A DNA stretch of 64,000 bases from Thysanoteuthis rhombus (lineage: Eukaryota > Mollusca > Cephalopoda > Oegopsida > Thysanoteuthidae). Numbering within the stretch: position 1 is the stretch's first letter; every line of letters begins with the position of its first letter. Below, one piece after another: positions 11,731 through 22,200 of this stretch. Location: positions 58,315,019-58,379,018 of the forward strand of contig OY735209.1 of assembly GCA_963457665.1 (NCBI GenBank), given 5' to 3'. The notes under the pieces were generated by a model. The model was given only the letters and a program-made list of their open reading frames with translations. It searched no databases and was not told the DNA's origin. The translations under genes and the position numbers were made by a program.

Positions 11731-12112
11731 AGGGACATAAAAAAGAAAAAAAATATTCCTGTTCGCCCACTTTCTATATTGTATCTTTCTATCTTCACAA
11801 AGGTTTCTCTCTCTTATCATTCCTCTCTTATTAAGGTAACAGCTTTCTTTCTTTGACATGAATACTGTCTATCTCCCTCTAACCACTCTCTCTTTAGGTC
11901 ATTTAATTCCTTACAAATGCTATTAATCGATTTGAAAATTGGTCTTATCATGAAATTTTCCCATTGTAGGGACTGTCGATTTTCATTGCTGTTGAAAAGG
12001 AGAGAAAGGATTATTTTGTTGGTAACAATCGGCAAACAGTACACATGTATTGATTGTTTAGTTCAAAATGTCTTACTTTACGGCTGAATTTTCAATCTCC
12101 TTATAAAATGAG

Positions 12113-12817
12113 CAGTGGAGGGGTGTAGCCGAGGGAGGGGGGCATCCCCCCCCGGTCCCCAATGGAGAGTAGCTCCCAAAAGCTTTGTGAAGAGCACTTC
12201 ACCAACTGTAATTCTACTAACAGTACACCAAAACAAATCTCACTAAATGTTGGAGGGAACCTCTCTGGGGTGCCATGTTTATTTTTACCCCCCCCCCTCT
12301 CTGCAATGGAGAGGAGCTCCCAAAAGCTTTGTGAAGAGTACTCCACCAACTGTAATTCTACTAACAGTACACCATAACAAATCTCACTAAATGTTGGAGG
12401 GAACCTCTCTGAGGTGCCATGTTTATCCCCCCCCCCTCTCCAATGGAGAGGAGCTCCCAAAAGCTTTGTGAAGAGTACTCCACCAACTGTAATTCTACTA
12501 ACAGTATACCATAACAAATCTCACTAAATGTTGGAGGGAACCTCTCTGGGGTGCCATGTTTATATAACTGTTGTTTTTAAAATCCCCAAAACAGTTACAT
12601 AATGAACAACTGATGATCCCAATGAGTGAAAATTTACGCATTGTACCATAATAACAAAGTGTATGTAAAACAAGGAAAAAAAAACACTGAAGAAAATTAC
12701 ATAGATTCCATTGACAGATATTGGGAAACAAGTGACTGAAGTGACACAAAAGAATTTTGAAAAAGTTCCTTTAATGTTGAGTGCTTAAAGCTGCGAATCT
12801 TTCTAGACTAGATATAC
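12113..12817 (-). repeat. Dispersed repeat family Y with tandem 138-bp units
   Basis: Homologous to the + copy at 28012-28330. On the minus strand it starts near 12817 (CTAGTCTAGAAAGATTCGC), runs through GTGTCACTTCAGTCACTTG and TTGGGATCATCAGTTG, then enters a unit of about 138 bp repeated three times. It ends near CTACACCCCTCCACTGC at 12113. I cannot assign a transposon class. Confidence 0.7.
12160..12565 (-). repeat. Tandem array, three units of about 138 bp
   Basis: Units at about 12160-12302, 12303-12440 and 12441-12565 share CAATGGAGAGGAGCTCCC, AAAGCTTTGTGAAGAG, CCAACTGTAATTCTACTAAC, ATCTCACTAAATGTTGGAGG and GGTGCCATGTTTAT. A C-run of variable length separates the first two unit boundaries. 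Because the unit is close to a multiple of three, the minus strand stays open for 138 codons (12101-12517) with a repeating VELQLVEYSSQSFWELLS-like motif. This is probably a by-product of unit length and not a gene. The array has no spacers, so it is not CRISPR. Confidence 0.9.
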
Positions 12818-12819
12818 AC

Positions 12820-13430
12820 ACACATATTGCTAAGCATAGTTTAATTTGCATTATTCTATCATTTCCTGTTTTGAATTGCGGATAGAAATTTTAATATTGA
12901 TTTCCTAAGCTTCGCACATGTATTCATAAATTCTATGTATAAAGCTTTGATTAAAAAAATGCCAACCAGTACAATTCTCATTTATATACATAAACACTCA
13001 TCGTCTCTCTCTGTCTGACTCTCTCTCATGCATATACACACACATATGCACACACCCACAAAAACACACATGTTTGTGTATCTGCGTGCATATGAACATA
13101 AAAAAGAAAAAAAGGAAAGTAACATGATCCCATGAATTCAGACATACATTTTAGAAAAAGTCAATGATGAAGAAAAATAATTAAAGAAATAAAAGGAAGT
13201 TTGAAACAAGAAAATGACAAATACAAAAAACTATTTGGTGCTGAGGATGTTGACAAAAACAACCACGACAACTAAATGAATCCTCTTTTTTCTTTACCTA
13301 CTTTTTCCATTTAATTTGTGTCAAGTTCTATAGGGAGGTCACCGAGTACATATATTCATTCATCTATTTGTGGTGGAAGTGTTCAGGGTGGAGTCAATTG
13401 AAACAGATATAACATAGTACTTACTGATCT
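12820..13430. other. No gene seen; low-complexity CA/CT patch
   Basis: AT-rich DNA with a short CT/CA-rich zone at 13000-13075 (CTCTCTCTGTCTGACTCTC, then ACACACATATGCACACACC). No open frame of note. Confidence 0.5.
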
Positions 13431-13434
13431 TATT

Positions 13435-13605
13435 TAGTCTGGAACATGGCTGCATGTGTTAAAACCCAATAAGAACTAAACTCACCACACAGTAGTGATG
13501 ATCACTGGCCATTACTCTATGGCTACAAATATTGCGCACCCAGTGAGGATTAAATTCATGACACAGTAGTGATGGTCTATTAGAGCAGACAGCCAACCAT
13601 GCCCC
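13435..13605 (-). mobile_element. SINE family S4, tandem pair in reverse
   Basis: On the minus strand two units follow each other. The first has ATCACTACTGTGTCATGAATT then AATCCTCACTGGGTGCGC. The second has CACTACTGTGTGGTGAGTTTAG, GTTCTTATTGGG and a tail with CAGACTAAATAAG. The core CACTACTG...GAGTTTGATCCTCACTGGG is shared with the copies at 20830-22200. The GTTTGATCC segment resembles a pol III B box. Confidence 0.65.
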
Positions 13606-13661
13606 AGATATATAATACACTCATCATGACACATAATATACATTTGAGTAATATTTTTTGG

Positions 13662-13742
13662 ACAGCTGTCCTCAACTTGGTTCATCTTTTGAACACAACA
13701 TTTCAACCATTGTACCCTACAGTCTTATTTGGCCATCAGCAT
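13662..13742 (-). repeat. Decayed relative of the S3 hammerhead-like domain
   Basis: On the minus strand it reads GCTGATGGCCAAATAAG, then ACTGTAGGGTACAATGG, TTGAAATGTTGTG, and GAACCAAGTTGAGGACAGC. This aligns along its length with the S3 body at 45541-45615 (minus), including the segment matching CAACCAAGATGAGGATAGT. The core positions are altered (GAAAT for GAAAC), so any ribozyme activity would be lost. No tRNA-like head is visible beside it. Confidence 0.55.
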
Positions 13743-13744
13743 AA

Positions 13745-14790
13745 TTATGGCATAAAACACAATCAAAAACATTGTGCGGACCTTGCAATAGCTTCCACAC
13801 AAAATAGGATGGCAGAATGAGAACATACAGTCCCTACACAAACCTAGGCTTTCCAAAACATCACCTAGTACAACATCCACCTGAAGAATGTCATAGGATA
13901 CGAGAATCAAAAAGAGGACAACAGTGTGAACACACTTATAAATGAAGATAATCCCTCATCTGAAAAAAATTGTTCAGTTGGCAATTGTTAGCACCATGAA
14001 AGTCAAAATGCTGTTGTTGAGACTTTCAAAGTTTTACAGCAGGAAAGATATTAAGCTGTAATGAAAAAAGAACAATGCTGAGTTCAGTCAAGTTTTTAGA
14101 TAAAGTGAGGTCATTATTCCATATATTACAAAGAACAGTGAACTGACCATTGATCAGTAGAATAGAAAAATGCATAAGAGCTATAACGACTTCTCTTTAA
14201 AAAACACCTTCACTCCCTGTGACATCAGTAACTATTAGATTGTATTGTGTCAATCTTCTGATTGGAAATTTGGGGGCCAAGAGGCTATACATACAATTAT
14301 CTGTTTGTTAACTGTTTCAAAGTATTTAGACACTTTGGTCTTCTTTTAATCTAATATCTCATTAAAGGAATAGGTCTCACTGTTTGAACCATCAGTGCAG
14401 CAGAATGAACAAGCTGCAAGGAACAAGAGGCAGAACACTGTTCTAAGTTGAAAAAAAGTTACGGTTAAAAGGATTAACTCTGTGGCCTATTAAACTACCT
14501 GACGTTCTGGTGCAAGATGATTGGTCAAATGGTGCAAATGTCTGAGAATTATTGGGTGAAAAAGCAGCCAATCAGAGGAGATCTAATGCAAAAGAAAACA
14601 TATCAAGCCAGATAAGAGAAAAAATTGAAGCTTTGCATGGTTTCATTAGAATGATTTAGAAAAAAATAAATGAAAGGAAAGAAAGCATGATAGTAAATGA
14701 GTGACGAGAAGAGAAATGATGAAGGAGATAGAGATAGTGAGGCAATCAGGGTTTGTAGTTTTATCAATGTTAATAACATAGAATAAAAGG
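13745..14790. other. No gene seen
   Basis: Anonymous sequence with no repeat recognised from elsewhere in the window. A pair of inverted CCAAT-type motifs (GATTGGTC at 14518, CCAATCAG at 14568) is present, but nothing around them reads as a gene. Confidence 0.5.
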
Positions 14791-14799
14791 TATAATATT

Positions 14800-15240
14800 T
14801 CCTATTGGTTTATTTCTCTATTCCTCTTACCTTTCCATTATTTTTCTACTTCTTCGTCATCTTATATAATGCTTCTTTTTTTTTTACTCAGCTCTTATTT
14901 CAAATCTTTGTTTTTCTTTTTTTCTCTCTCTTCTCTTTCATGTTCCTTTATTTTTCCTTTTCATCACAATCTCTCTTTTTTCTTCATTCAACCCTCTTTT
15001 TATTAAATTTCTCCTCATCCTCTTTCTCTTCCTTCCTTCTTTCTCTCTTCTATTTTTTGCTATTTTAATATCTTCTTAGCTTTCTCTCTTTTTTTTTCAA
15101 ATTTCAAAATCTTTCATTTTCCATTTAGAAAAAAAAGAACATTTGTCTTTCAGTTCATCATCTTATTTCTATTTATTTCCTGTTCAATTTCTCGTTCTTT
15201 TCATATCTTCTTCCTCTTTTGAAATGGAAATAAGATATAA
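14800..15240 (-). repeat. Pyrimidine-rich + strand (purine-rich minus)
   Basis: About 400 bp of T/C-rich sequence (TTTTTC and TCTCTC patterns). The F/S/L-rich frame at 14805-15068 is a composition artefact. It parallels the purine blocks at 10020 and 18165, here on the other strand. Confidence 0.8.
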
Positions 15241-15635
15241 AGAGAGAAAGATGGAGACAGAATAGATCATAGCCGCATCAGATGGGGAAAAAATTATTGA
15301 ACAAACAACACGGAATTCCTCCGCTGATCATATCATTCAATTTGTTGTTCTTGTTTCTACCCACAATTCCCCATCCTGTAATATTTTTTATTTTACCTGT
15401 CCTCATTTTGTTGCATTCTTTTCCTCTTCTACCTTCATCTTCTGTTCCATATCATTCAAGATGGATGCCTGCACTCAGATGTATAGACCAGTAAGTGGGA
15501 ATTCATCTGCAAAATAGTATTGAAAATGCACAACTAGGTCTGCACAAAGGCTGGTGATAGACCCAGGCCAGGTGGGAAATGTAGGTCCCATTTAAAATTG
15601 CTTATTAAATTCTTCTATAATCAGTTTTGAATATA

Positions 15636-15659
15636 GATGATACATGGATATATATATAT

Positions 15660-15720
<61 letters not shown>
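15636..15720. repeat. (TA)n microsatellite
   Basis: A TA run following GATACATGGATATATATATGG, with a short interruption near its start. No SINE end is evident on either side. Confidence 0.9.
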
Positions 15721-15722
<2 letters not shown>

Positions 15723-15925
15723 GTGTACATGATGTATTTACAAGTAATAGATAATAATAAAAGGATTACAGCAATTCATAAAAAAGATAAGGGCAAGCAA
15801 TTTTATTCAAAATGTACAAAAGACAATCGAATAAGAATCAGTAAATACTATGATATTTACCTCTACCCTTCAAGATCGTTGACCCATGCCAACTGACCGA
15901 CTTGCTTCCATCCCCCTATTCTGGC

Positions 15926-16300
15926 CTATACATCCTCATCATCATCAGTTTTTCATCGTCCATCATTGAAGATAGATCTTTCCCAGGATTTGCCAGAGCA
16001 AATGGGTGTTGCAGAGCCAGTACTTTCTGAACCTGTCCAGTTAGTCTCTTCATCTCCTTTCCTGCCCGCCTCGGATGTGCATGTGATCTCTGGGTATCCA
16101 TGTTGTGAGTCGTGATGTCCATTGGTTGTCATGACCAGCCCATTGCCATTTGAGGTTTCTAATGGATTTGAAAAGATATTACAAATGTCTTCTGATCCAG
16201 AACATATTGCCTGCTTATTTGCCTGCATGCTGTCAAACCTTTGCAGTTTCAGTCTAATATGCATTGGATCAAATGAGAAGAAGTTAGTCAGCATCACCCT
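15926..16300 (-). mobile_element. RTE-A LINE 3' fragment, reverse orientation
   Basis: The 3' terminus (CATCATCATCAG on the + strand at 15939-15950) is followed by the reverse complement of the C-terminal region: TTCCCAGGATTTGCC, GCAGAGCCAGTACTTTCTG, CTGGGTATCCATGTTGTGAG. The upstream piece (minus frame 15953-16303) reads GSEDICNIFSNPLETSNGNG, a decayed form of the RDIIESIRKLKW segment of the better copy at 36028. The 5' boundary near 16300 is uncertain. Confidence 0.7.
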
Positions 16301-16494
16301 CACTCTTTATTGAGCATCTTGATATTCAGGTGACAGAGTAATGACCAATATAATAAGCAGTGGGGTAATGTATAGAGCTGGTTGCATTTATGTAATGTTT
16401 AGTAAGGCCATGTTTGCCAAGGAATAATCAACCTTGAAGATGGGGCAGTGGTGTATTGGCCAACCGGGATCTTTTCACTTATATATATATCACT

Positions 16495-16925
16495 CTGCTC
16501 ATTGTGAGTATACTAACTTGGCATGATTTGGTATCAGACTATCTACTCTGGGAAATCCAATAAGAATAAAACCGACTAACAATGGCCAGCAAGATCAGCT
16601 TGCATCCTGATTATTTTTTCTGTATGATTACTTAGCATTGCTTGGTATGAGACCATCAATAGTTGGAGATCCAACGATGCATGACCACACTAACAAAGAC
16701 CAGCTAGATAGACTAGTAAAATTTATGCAAGAAATACGCAAGGGCTTATTTCATCCTGAAAAATAAATACATCTATAAAATGAATATTTCCCTTCCATGA
16801 TTATATAATCACCAACCAATAGATGGTTCTATTTCTGACTAAACAAAACTGAGAAGTCTTACCTATCTACAAAGTTTATACAAAAGGGCTTATTTGATTT
16901 TGATAAATAAATACATTTATATTTT
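16495..16925 (+). repeat. Local duplications (about 117 bp and about 148 bp spacing)
   Basis: Two diverged copies of TTGGCATGATTTGGTATCAG...AACAATGGCCAGCAAGAT occur near 16518-16596 and 16634-16713. A second pair, GGGCTTATTTCATCC...AAATAAATACAT and GGGCTTATTTGATTT...AAATAAATACAT, lies near 16742 and 16888. These look like old tandem duplications of a short element. No coding content. Confidence 0.55.
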
Positions 16926-17009
16926 AAAAAAATACATATTACTCACTCATCAATTACTTTCTCACCAATTCCCTTCTCTCGATAATGGTGATATAATCAT
17001 TATAACTGG

Positions 17010-17165
17010 TTATGGGATAGAGAACAAAGAGAGTTGGATTCATTCCTAGAGGCATTAATGAGAATTTGATATCACCACCAGAATTTGAACTCAGTCTATG
17101 TTTTCTGAGTTGGTAACAGTTATGCCACTTCACACTTCCTGTAGAGTATCAGAGTATGACAGGAA
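17010..17165 (-). mobile_element. tRNA-like SINE head
   Basis: On the minus strand an A-box-like AAGTGGCATAACTG lies near 17133-17120 and a B-box-like GAGTTCAAATTC near 17093-17082. The spacing fits a tRNA-derived pol III promoter. The downstream body does not match the other SINE families clearly, so the family is unassigned. Confidence 0.5.
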
Positions 17166-17179
17166 ACAGTAAGAACCAA

Positions 17180-17580
17180 TCTGGTTAGTCACTCAATTGG
17201 AATCTTCATGCCACCAATGTATTTTGCTAACATACTGTGTAAAGAAAAATTGGGGAAAAGGGATATCAATGAATTAGTTACTTCTCTCACCTTTAGTTAA
17301 GCCGTAATTATTAAAAGAGTCTGAATTTTCAAAAAAATAAAGATCAATTTAGCATAAACTTGCATTGCAAACCCCCACTCAATAAAGAAGGAAGGTTGAG
17401 AGAAAAAACAAAAAACGTTTTTTTCTAGACATAATAAGGAATACATGTTGAAATTTTCAGTGCTTTTTACTGTTGTACCTTGTATGCATGATACATATCC
17501 AGATAGCCAGCCAAACCAACTTGAAAACGGAAGAAACCTGTGTTGACAGTATCGGTTGATAGCTTGTAGTAGATCAGTAT
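17180..17580 (+). repeat. Dispersed repeat family R copy
   Basis: Opposite orientation to the copy at 7235. It begins with CTGGTTAGTCACTCAATTGG and has TTAGTTACTTCTCTCACC, TTAGCATAAACTTGCATTGC, TCTAGACATAATAAGGAATAC, and ends near TGTTGACAGTATCGGTTG. The minus frame 17467-17658 is fortuitous. Confidence 0.75.
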
Positions 17581-17739
17581 TGGCTTAAAAAGGCTATATG
17601 TTCCCTCCTCAGTGTATTTTGCCGAAATTCTTTCTTCATACTGATTGGCTAAAAGCAAATCAAAGATGGCTGAATAAGTGATGATCTAGAGAAAATAGCA
17701 GCACAGATAGATACAGTAAAGAGAGGAAAGAATAAAGGA

Positions 17740-18160
17740 AGTCTGGTTAATCACTCAATAGAAACTGTCACAAGATCAACATGTTTTGGCAGCATACCTT
17801 GTTGGGAGTGATTAATAAGAAAAAAGATTACGTAGGGGGTAATCAATGAATAAGTTACTTCCCTCGCCTTTTGCCGAGCAGATTACTAAAAGAATCTGGA
17901 TTTAAAAAAAAAAAAAGCAGACACAAACTAAATGATTAGTTCAGCATAAAGTGATAATGCAAACAGGAACCTCCCCCCACCAAAAACCTTTTTAAGGGAG
18001 TGAAGAATTTTCAAGATATAATAAGCAATAAACGTTCAAATTTTCAGCCCTCTAGCTCTATTGGTGCTTCCTATATATATGATACATCCATAGCCAGTTG
18101 GATCAGCTTAAAAACTGGAGAAGCCTATGTTGACAGTCTGGGTTGACAGCTTCTGATAGA
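17740..18160 (+). repeat. Dispersed repeat family R copy
   Basis: A second R copy in the same orientation, 160 bp after the previous one. It shares AATCACTCAATAGAAACTGTC, TTTTGGCAGCATACC, AAGTTACTTCCCTCGCC and TATGTTGACAGTCTGGGTTG. The two could be a tandem duplication or independent insertions. Confidence 0.75.
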
Positions 18161-18164
18161 AGAA

Positions 18165-18670
18165 AGAGAAAGGGGAAAGCTAAAAATGAATTAGGAAGAA
18201 AGACAAAGGGAGAAGAAAGAGGGGTAAAAGAAAGAAAAAGTGGTATAAAGAATGTGAGAGAGTGGGAATGAGAAACTGAGGGAGAAAGAATTAATGAAAG
18301 AACAGGAAACAAAGCAAATGGAAAGAGAAACAAAGGACGAAAATAAGAAATTGGGAGAAAGAGAGAAAGGAAAGAGAGAGAGAAAGAAAAGAGAGAGAGA
18401 AAGGAGAGAAAACAATTTAAGAAATAGGGAAGAGCATACAATGAGAAAGGAGAGAATAAGACAGAAAGAAATAGTGAGAAGTCAGAAATGGAAAGAGAAT
18501 GAGAGACAAACGTGAGGGAGAAACAAAGAAAGAGACAAAGTAAATGAAGAGAGAATGTGTAGAAAATGAGGGAGAAAAACAGATAGTGTATATTGTTATA
18601 TCATCATGCGCTAAAGAGAAAGAAAGAAAAAGAGAGAAAGAAACAAACAGAAACGGGAAGTAAATGAAAG
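18165..18670 (+). repeat. Purine-rich strand, about 500 bp
   Basis: GAAAGAGAGAAAGG-type sequence rich in A and G. Charged K/E/R frames on + and S/F/L frames on minus are shadows. It ends at GAAAGATGGTGG. Confidence 0.9.
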
Positions 18671-18706
18671 AAAGATGGTGGACACCTACTTATTTTTTCA
18701 AGTTTT

Positions 18707-18720
18707 GTTTCCATGGCAAC
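18707..18720. promoter_or_regulatory. X-box-like palindrome (RFX-type site)
   Basis: GTTTCCATGGCAAC matches the inverted half-site pattern bound by RFX transcription factors (GTNRCC, short spacer, RGYAAC) with one mismatch in the left half. It lies in a 200 bp island of mixed sequence between two purine blocks. No adjacent gene is visible, so function is unsupported. Confidence 0.3.
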
Positions 18721-18874
18721 CTTTTTTCAAACAGGACGAACTTTTCTTTTTTTTTTTTCTGCATACTGCATTCTGCCGAAGTAATGGTGCATCCATTTTG
18801 CACACGCAGCTCTTTGATTAGGCATGTGCTTTGCATGCTAACTGAAAAAAAATACCCATAAAATATGGCACAAG

Positions 18875-19720
18875 TACAGAGAGAGAGAGAGAGAGGGGGG
18901 GGGCGAAACAAACAAAATAGGAGAAAGAGAGACATGAGAATGTCAGGATGAAATAAAGAAAAGCAGAGGAAAACAAAGAGAAAAAGGAAGAAAGAAAATA
19001 GAAAAATGATTTTTTAAAAATGTATAAGGAATGTTAGAAAGAAAGGGACAAAGAAAAAAAAACAAGAAAGGATTTTCAAGGAAAAAGTAAGAAAGGCAGT
19101 AAGCAAGAAAAAAGAAGATAGATATGAAACAGGGAGAAAGAAAGAATGAAAGAAAAGGAGAAAAAAGGTGTAAAATGATAAAGAAAGATAGAATGACTGG
19201 CAGGAAGGAGAAAAAACATACATGAAGATTTGAATGAAAGAACAAAAAAAAAAGGAAAATAAAGCAAGTGAACAGGAAAGATAAAGAGAAGGAAACTGAG
19301 ATATCAAAGAGGAAGACAAAGAAAGAGAAAAGCACAATGCAGCAAAGAAGAAGAGCATGAATGAAATAAACTATAAGAAAAAACAAAATAGGCATGAAAA
19401 AAACATTGAAAAAAGTAAGAGGGAAAGAAATGAAGAAATTATTTAGAGGAAGAAAAGAAAAACACTATAAAACACAGCAAAGACAGAAAAGAAAAACACA
19501 GAAAAGAAAAAAAAAGAAAGAAAGAGAGAGAGAAATAAAGCAATAAGACAGGGGGTAAAACTATCTTCTAAATGAGAAAAAGAAAGAGAAGAAAAGAAAT
19601 ACAGGAATATAAATGCAGAGGAAGAATTGAAAACAAGAAAGAAAAAGGAAAGAATAGATAGATAAGAAGAAACAATGACACCTGGAGGAAAAAGATGAAA
19701 CAAGAATAAAGCAAGAAAGA
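18875..19720 (+). repeat. Purine-rich strand, about 850 bp
   Basis: A long A/G-rich block starting with AGAGAGAGAGAGAGGGGGGGGG near 18879. Minus-strand frames of 60-150 codons rich in F, S and L are artefacts. Together with 18165-18670 it forms about 1.5 kb of strand-asymmetric sequence with a short normal interruption. Confidence 0.9.
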
Positions 19721-19735
19721 TATTATGTGATGATA

Positions 19736-20105
19736 TTATGTGGTGTGGACAATTAACTTCAACAGAAGGGAAGTAATTGCGCATGGATCCACCTGAAATT
19801 TGATCACTTCTTCCATAGCATATTGCATAGCCTTCTGCAATATTTCATTGAGATTCATTGAAAAATTCTTTGGAGTTATTATGTGGATGGTCATGGGTAT
19901 ATGCATAACAGCATGAAAAAAACTGTAAAAATATCTCATAATCAGAAAAACATTCCTGGATCCGCCTCTAGATCTAAATATGTCTTCCTCATCATCCACC
20001 TTTCTACGAAATTTCACTGAAATTCATTGAGAACTTTTGAAGGATAGACAGACAGAAAGATGAGAAGACAACCAAAAACATTATCTCTCCAATTTCGTCG
20101 GCAGA
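19736..20105. repeat. Probable dispersed element with a doubled internal unit
   Basis: Two related segments occur at about 19787-19890 (ATGGATCCACCTG ... TTCATTGAGATTCATTGAAAAATTC) and 19963-20045 (CTGGATCCGCCTC ... TTCACTGAAATTCATTGAGAAC). The following GATAGACAGACAGAAAG and CTCTCCAATTTCGTCGGCAG resemble the end of a repeat class I have seen in invertebrate genomes. That resemblance is from memory. No other copy lies in this window. Confidence 0.4.
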
Positions 20106-20829
20106 TGTAAATTTGGAAGAAAAGAGAGAGAGAGAGACATTGAGAAAAAAGAGGTGAAAGAATAACCTTTGTAATTATTGTTTTATTCTTTTTGTTGGTT
20201 CAAGCCTGATTTTGAAAAGAATTTAAAAAAGGCAAATCAAAAATAATCAGAAAATACCAATTCCACTGCTCCTGTGGCCTGGAATTAGTTTTAGAAAATG
20301 AATCAAAGAACTGTACAGATTTTCTGAAAATGGGGCAAATACTTCAGTACAAATGAAAATCAAGTCATTTTATTGCCAAGAAAAATAAAAAACCATCATA
20401 ACTCTCAAATCTCTCAAACTACTTAGTTTTAGTTTTGATTATCGACTAAAGGTGAGAAAAAAGGTTGTAACCTTCTTCTCAAAATGGTTTTAATCAGAGA
20501 ATTTTTTTTCTGAAAAGAATGGTAAGGATTTTAAAGAATAATCTTCAGATAATTGGATTTCTTTTGCAAATGTAGAGCATTCATCTTCTTGAATTTACTT
20601 TAGATGATAACAATTTGGAATTCCACAAATATGGATAAGTATGGTTTTATTCTTACTGGGTCTTCAAAATATCAGATCTCCATTACTCATTCTTATTTGT
20701 AACATTTCAATGCTAGTTCTCCTTTGAACCATTTTTCATTGGACAGTTTGAAGGTTTGAAAAGTTATCAAAGTTATTAAAAAGTGAACACATGTGTAGGT
20801 TATTGAAATAAGATTTACAAAAGAGTACC

Positions 20830-22200
20830 ATAAGTTTATATTCCAGCACAATGATTAGCATGCTCATCTTGTAAATTATTCGCTATAGTAGTGACTGATT
20901 CTCACTGGGGGTCCCATGACTATCGAGTTTTGCCAGACTGAGCAAAGCTTATTGAAAAGGTGCATTATCAAGGGGTGGATACGAGATTTAATTAGTAGAA
21001 CATTACTATTGTTTAGTTAGTTCAATCTGTTCAGATGTTTTAATGGTTAGCCTGACTGCCTCCCATGCAGAAAGTCACGGGCTCATACGAGCAAAGAGTA
21101 TAGAAAACTCATCAGAGGACAAATTTCCTTGTGCACTCAGCAGCAAATTGAGTACCCTCTAAGCTGTGTGACTAGGGTGGAAAGCATGGATCAACAGTCT
21201 TGCGGTTGTGTCCTCCCAAGGACAGATAGCGAGCACACCTTTACACAAAATCCTGGTCCTCCAGGTTTGGGGTCAGGGCAGTTCCCCCTCCATTTGAAAA
21301 ACAGGCATAACTATAGGAACTCTTTCATAGAAGCGGGCAAATCTACAAGATGATGATCTGACTAAGTGAAAAAGTGAAGTTTAATCTTCACTGGGTGCTC
21401 CTCACTTGTGGCCATGTGTCAAACTAAGCTAAGCTTGATATTTGAGAAACTTACTATAATGGAAAGGTTAGCCAGGTAGTCTCAGAGACTATAACAACTG
21501 TAGTGAGTTTGATCCTCACTGGGTACTCTACACTAGTGGTCTTGTGCCAGACTTAGCAAAATCTAATTCATATTTCAGCAACTCATTGTAAAAAATGATG
21601 AGGCACTTAATCGCATAGCAGTTTTGATACTTTAAAAACTCCTGGACCTTTTCTATAAAAGAAATATTCTGGCAGACCCCTATTTTTAGTATTTCGTTTT
21701 TAGTGTAATTAATAAACTACAATAAAAAGCAATTTTTGACCTTTAAAAACCATATTTATTTAAAGTGGATTTGATTTATTTGAATTTGAACATATGGTAC
21801 AGGTCTGTGAATAATATCTATGTTTTTCAATAGCCATTCTACAGATAACATTGTTTCTCTGCCACAAGATTCACAATGTCAGGTTCAGAATGAACACTAC
21901 TGCAGATACCTGAACATTATTTGACAAGCCACCACTGATTGGTAGACCTCAGGTTCGGAACCACCGATATAGACCATCACTACTGCATAGTGAGTTCGAT
22001 CCTCAGTAGGTACTCAATACTTGTGACTTTGTGGCAGACTAACCTAAACTTAAGGAATATTTTGGCGACTTACAGAAAAAATTGAATTCCTTGCTAATCT
22101 CACAGACCATTGCTACTGTATACTGAATTCAATATTCCCTGGTTACTCAACACTTATGGCCTTTAGCCAGACCAAACTAAGCTTAGTAAATAAATACATA
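20830..22200 (+). mobile_element. Cluster of SINE S4 copies (five units)
   Basis: Units are centred near 20890 (ACTGATTCTCACTGGGGGTC), 21390 (AATCTTCACTGGGTGCTCC), 21510 (GTAGTGAGTTTGATCCTCAC), 21985 (GTGAGTTCGATCCTCAGTAG) and 22130 (CTGAATTCAATATTCCCTGG). Each is followed by a segment such as GGCC(A/T)TGTGCCAGAC and AAGCTTAG. The B-box-like (G)TTCGATCC is best at 21988-21997. Spacing of roughly 100-500 bp and common orientation suggest local amplification. The sequence between units, such as 21600-21950, is unassigned. Confidence 0.65.
21030..21350 (+). other. Unassigned segment inside the S4 cluster, tRNA-like start
   Basis: AATGGTTAGCCTGACTGCCTC near 21042 followed by CACGGGCTCATACGAGC near 21076 is loosely tRNA-like (A box then B box). 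The rest, including GTCCTCCCAAGGACAG and CCTGGTCCTCCAGGTTTGG, is GC-richer than its surroundings. The 74-codon frame at 21129-21353 matches nothing I recognise. Confidence 0.35.

Noticed and set aside
12160-12565. Tandem units that could be mistaken for a CRISPR array
   Set aside because: Units are contiguous and 138 bp long without unique spacers, in a eukaryotic repeat context.
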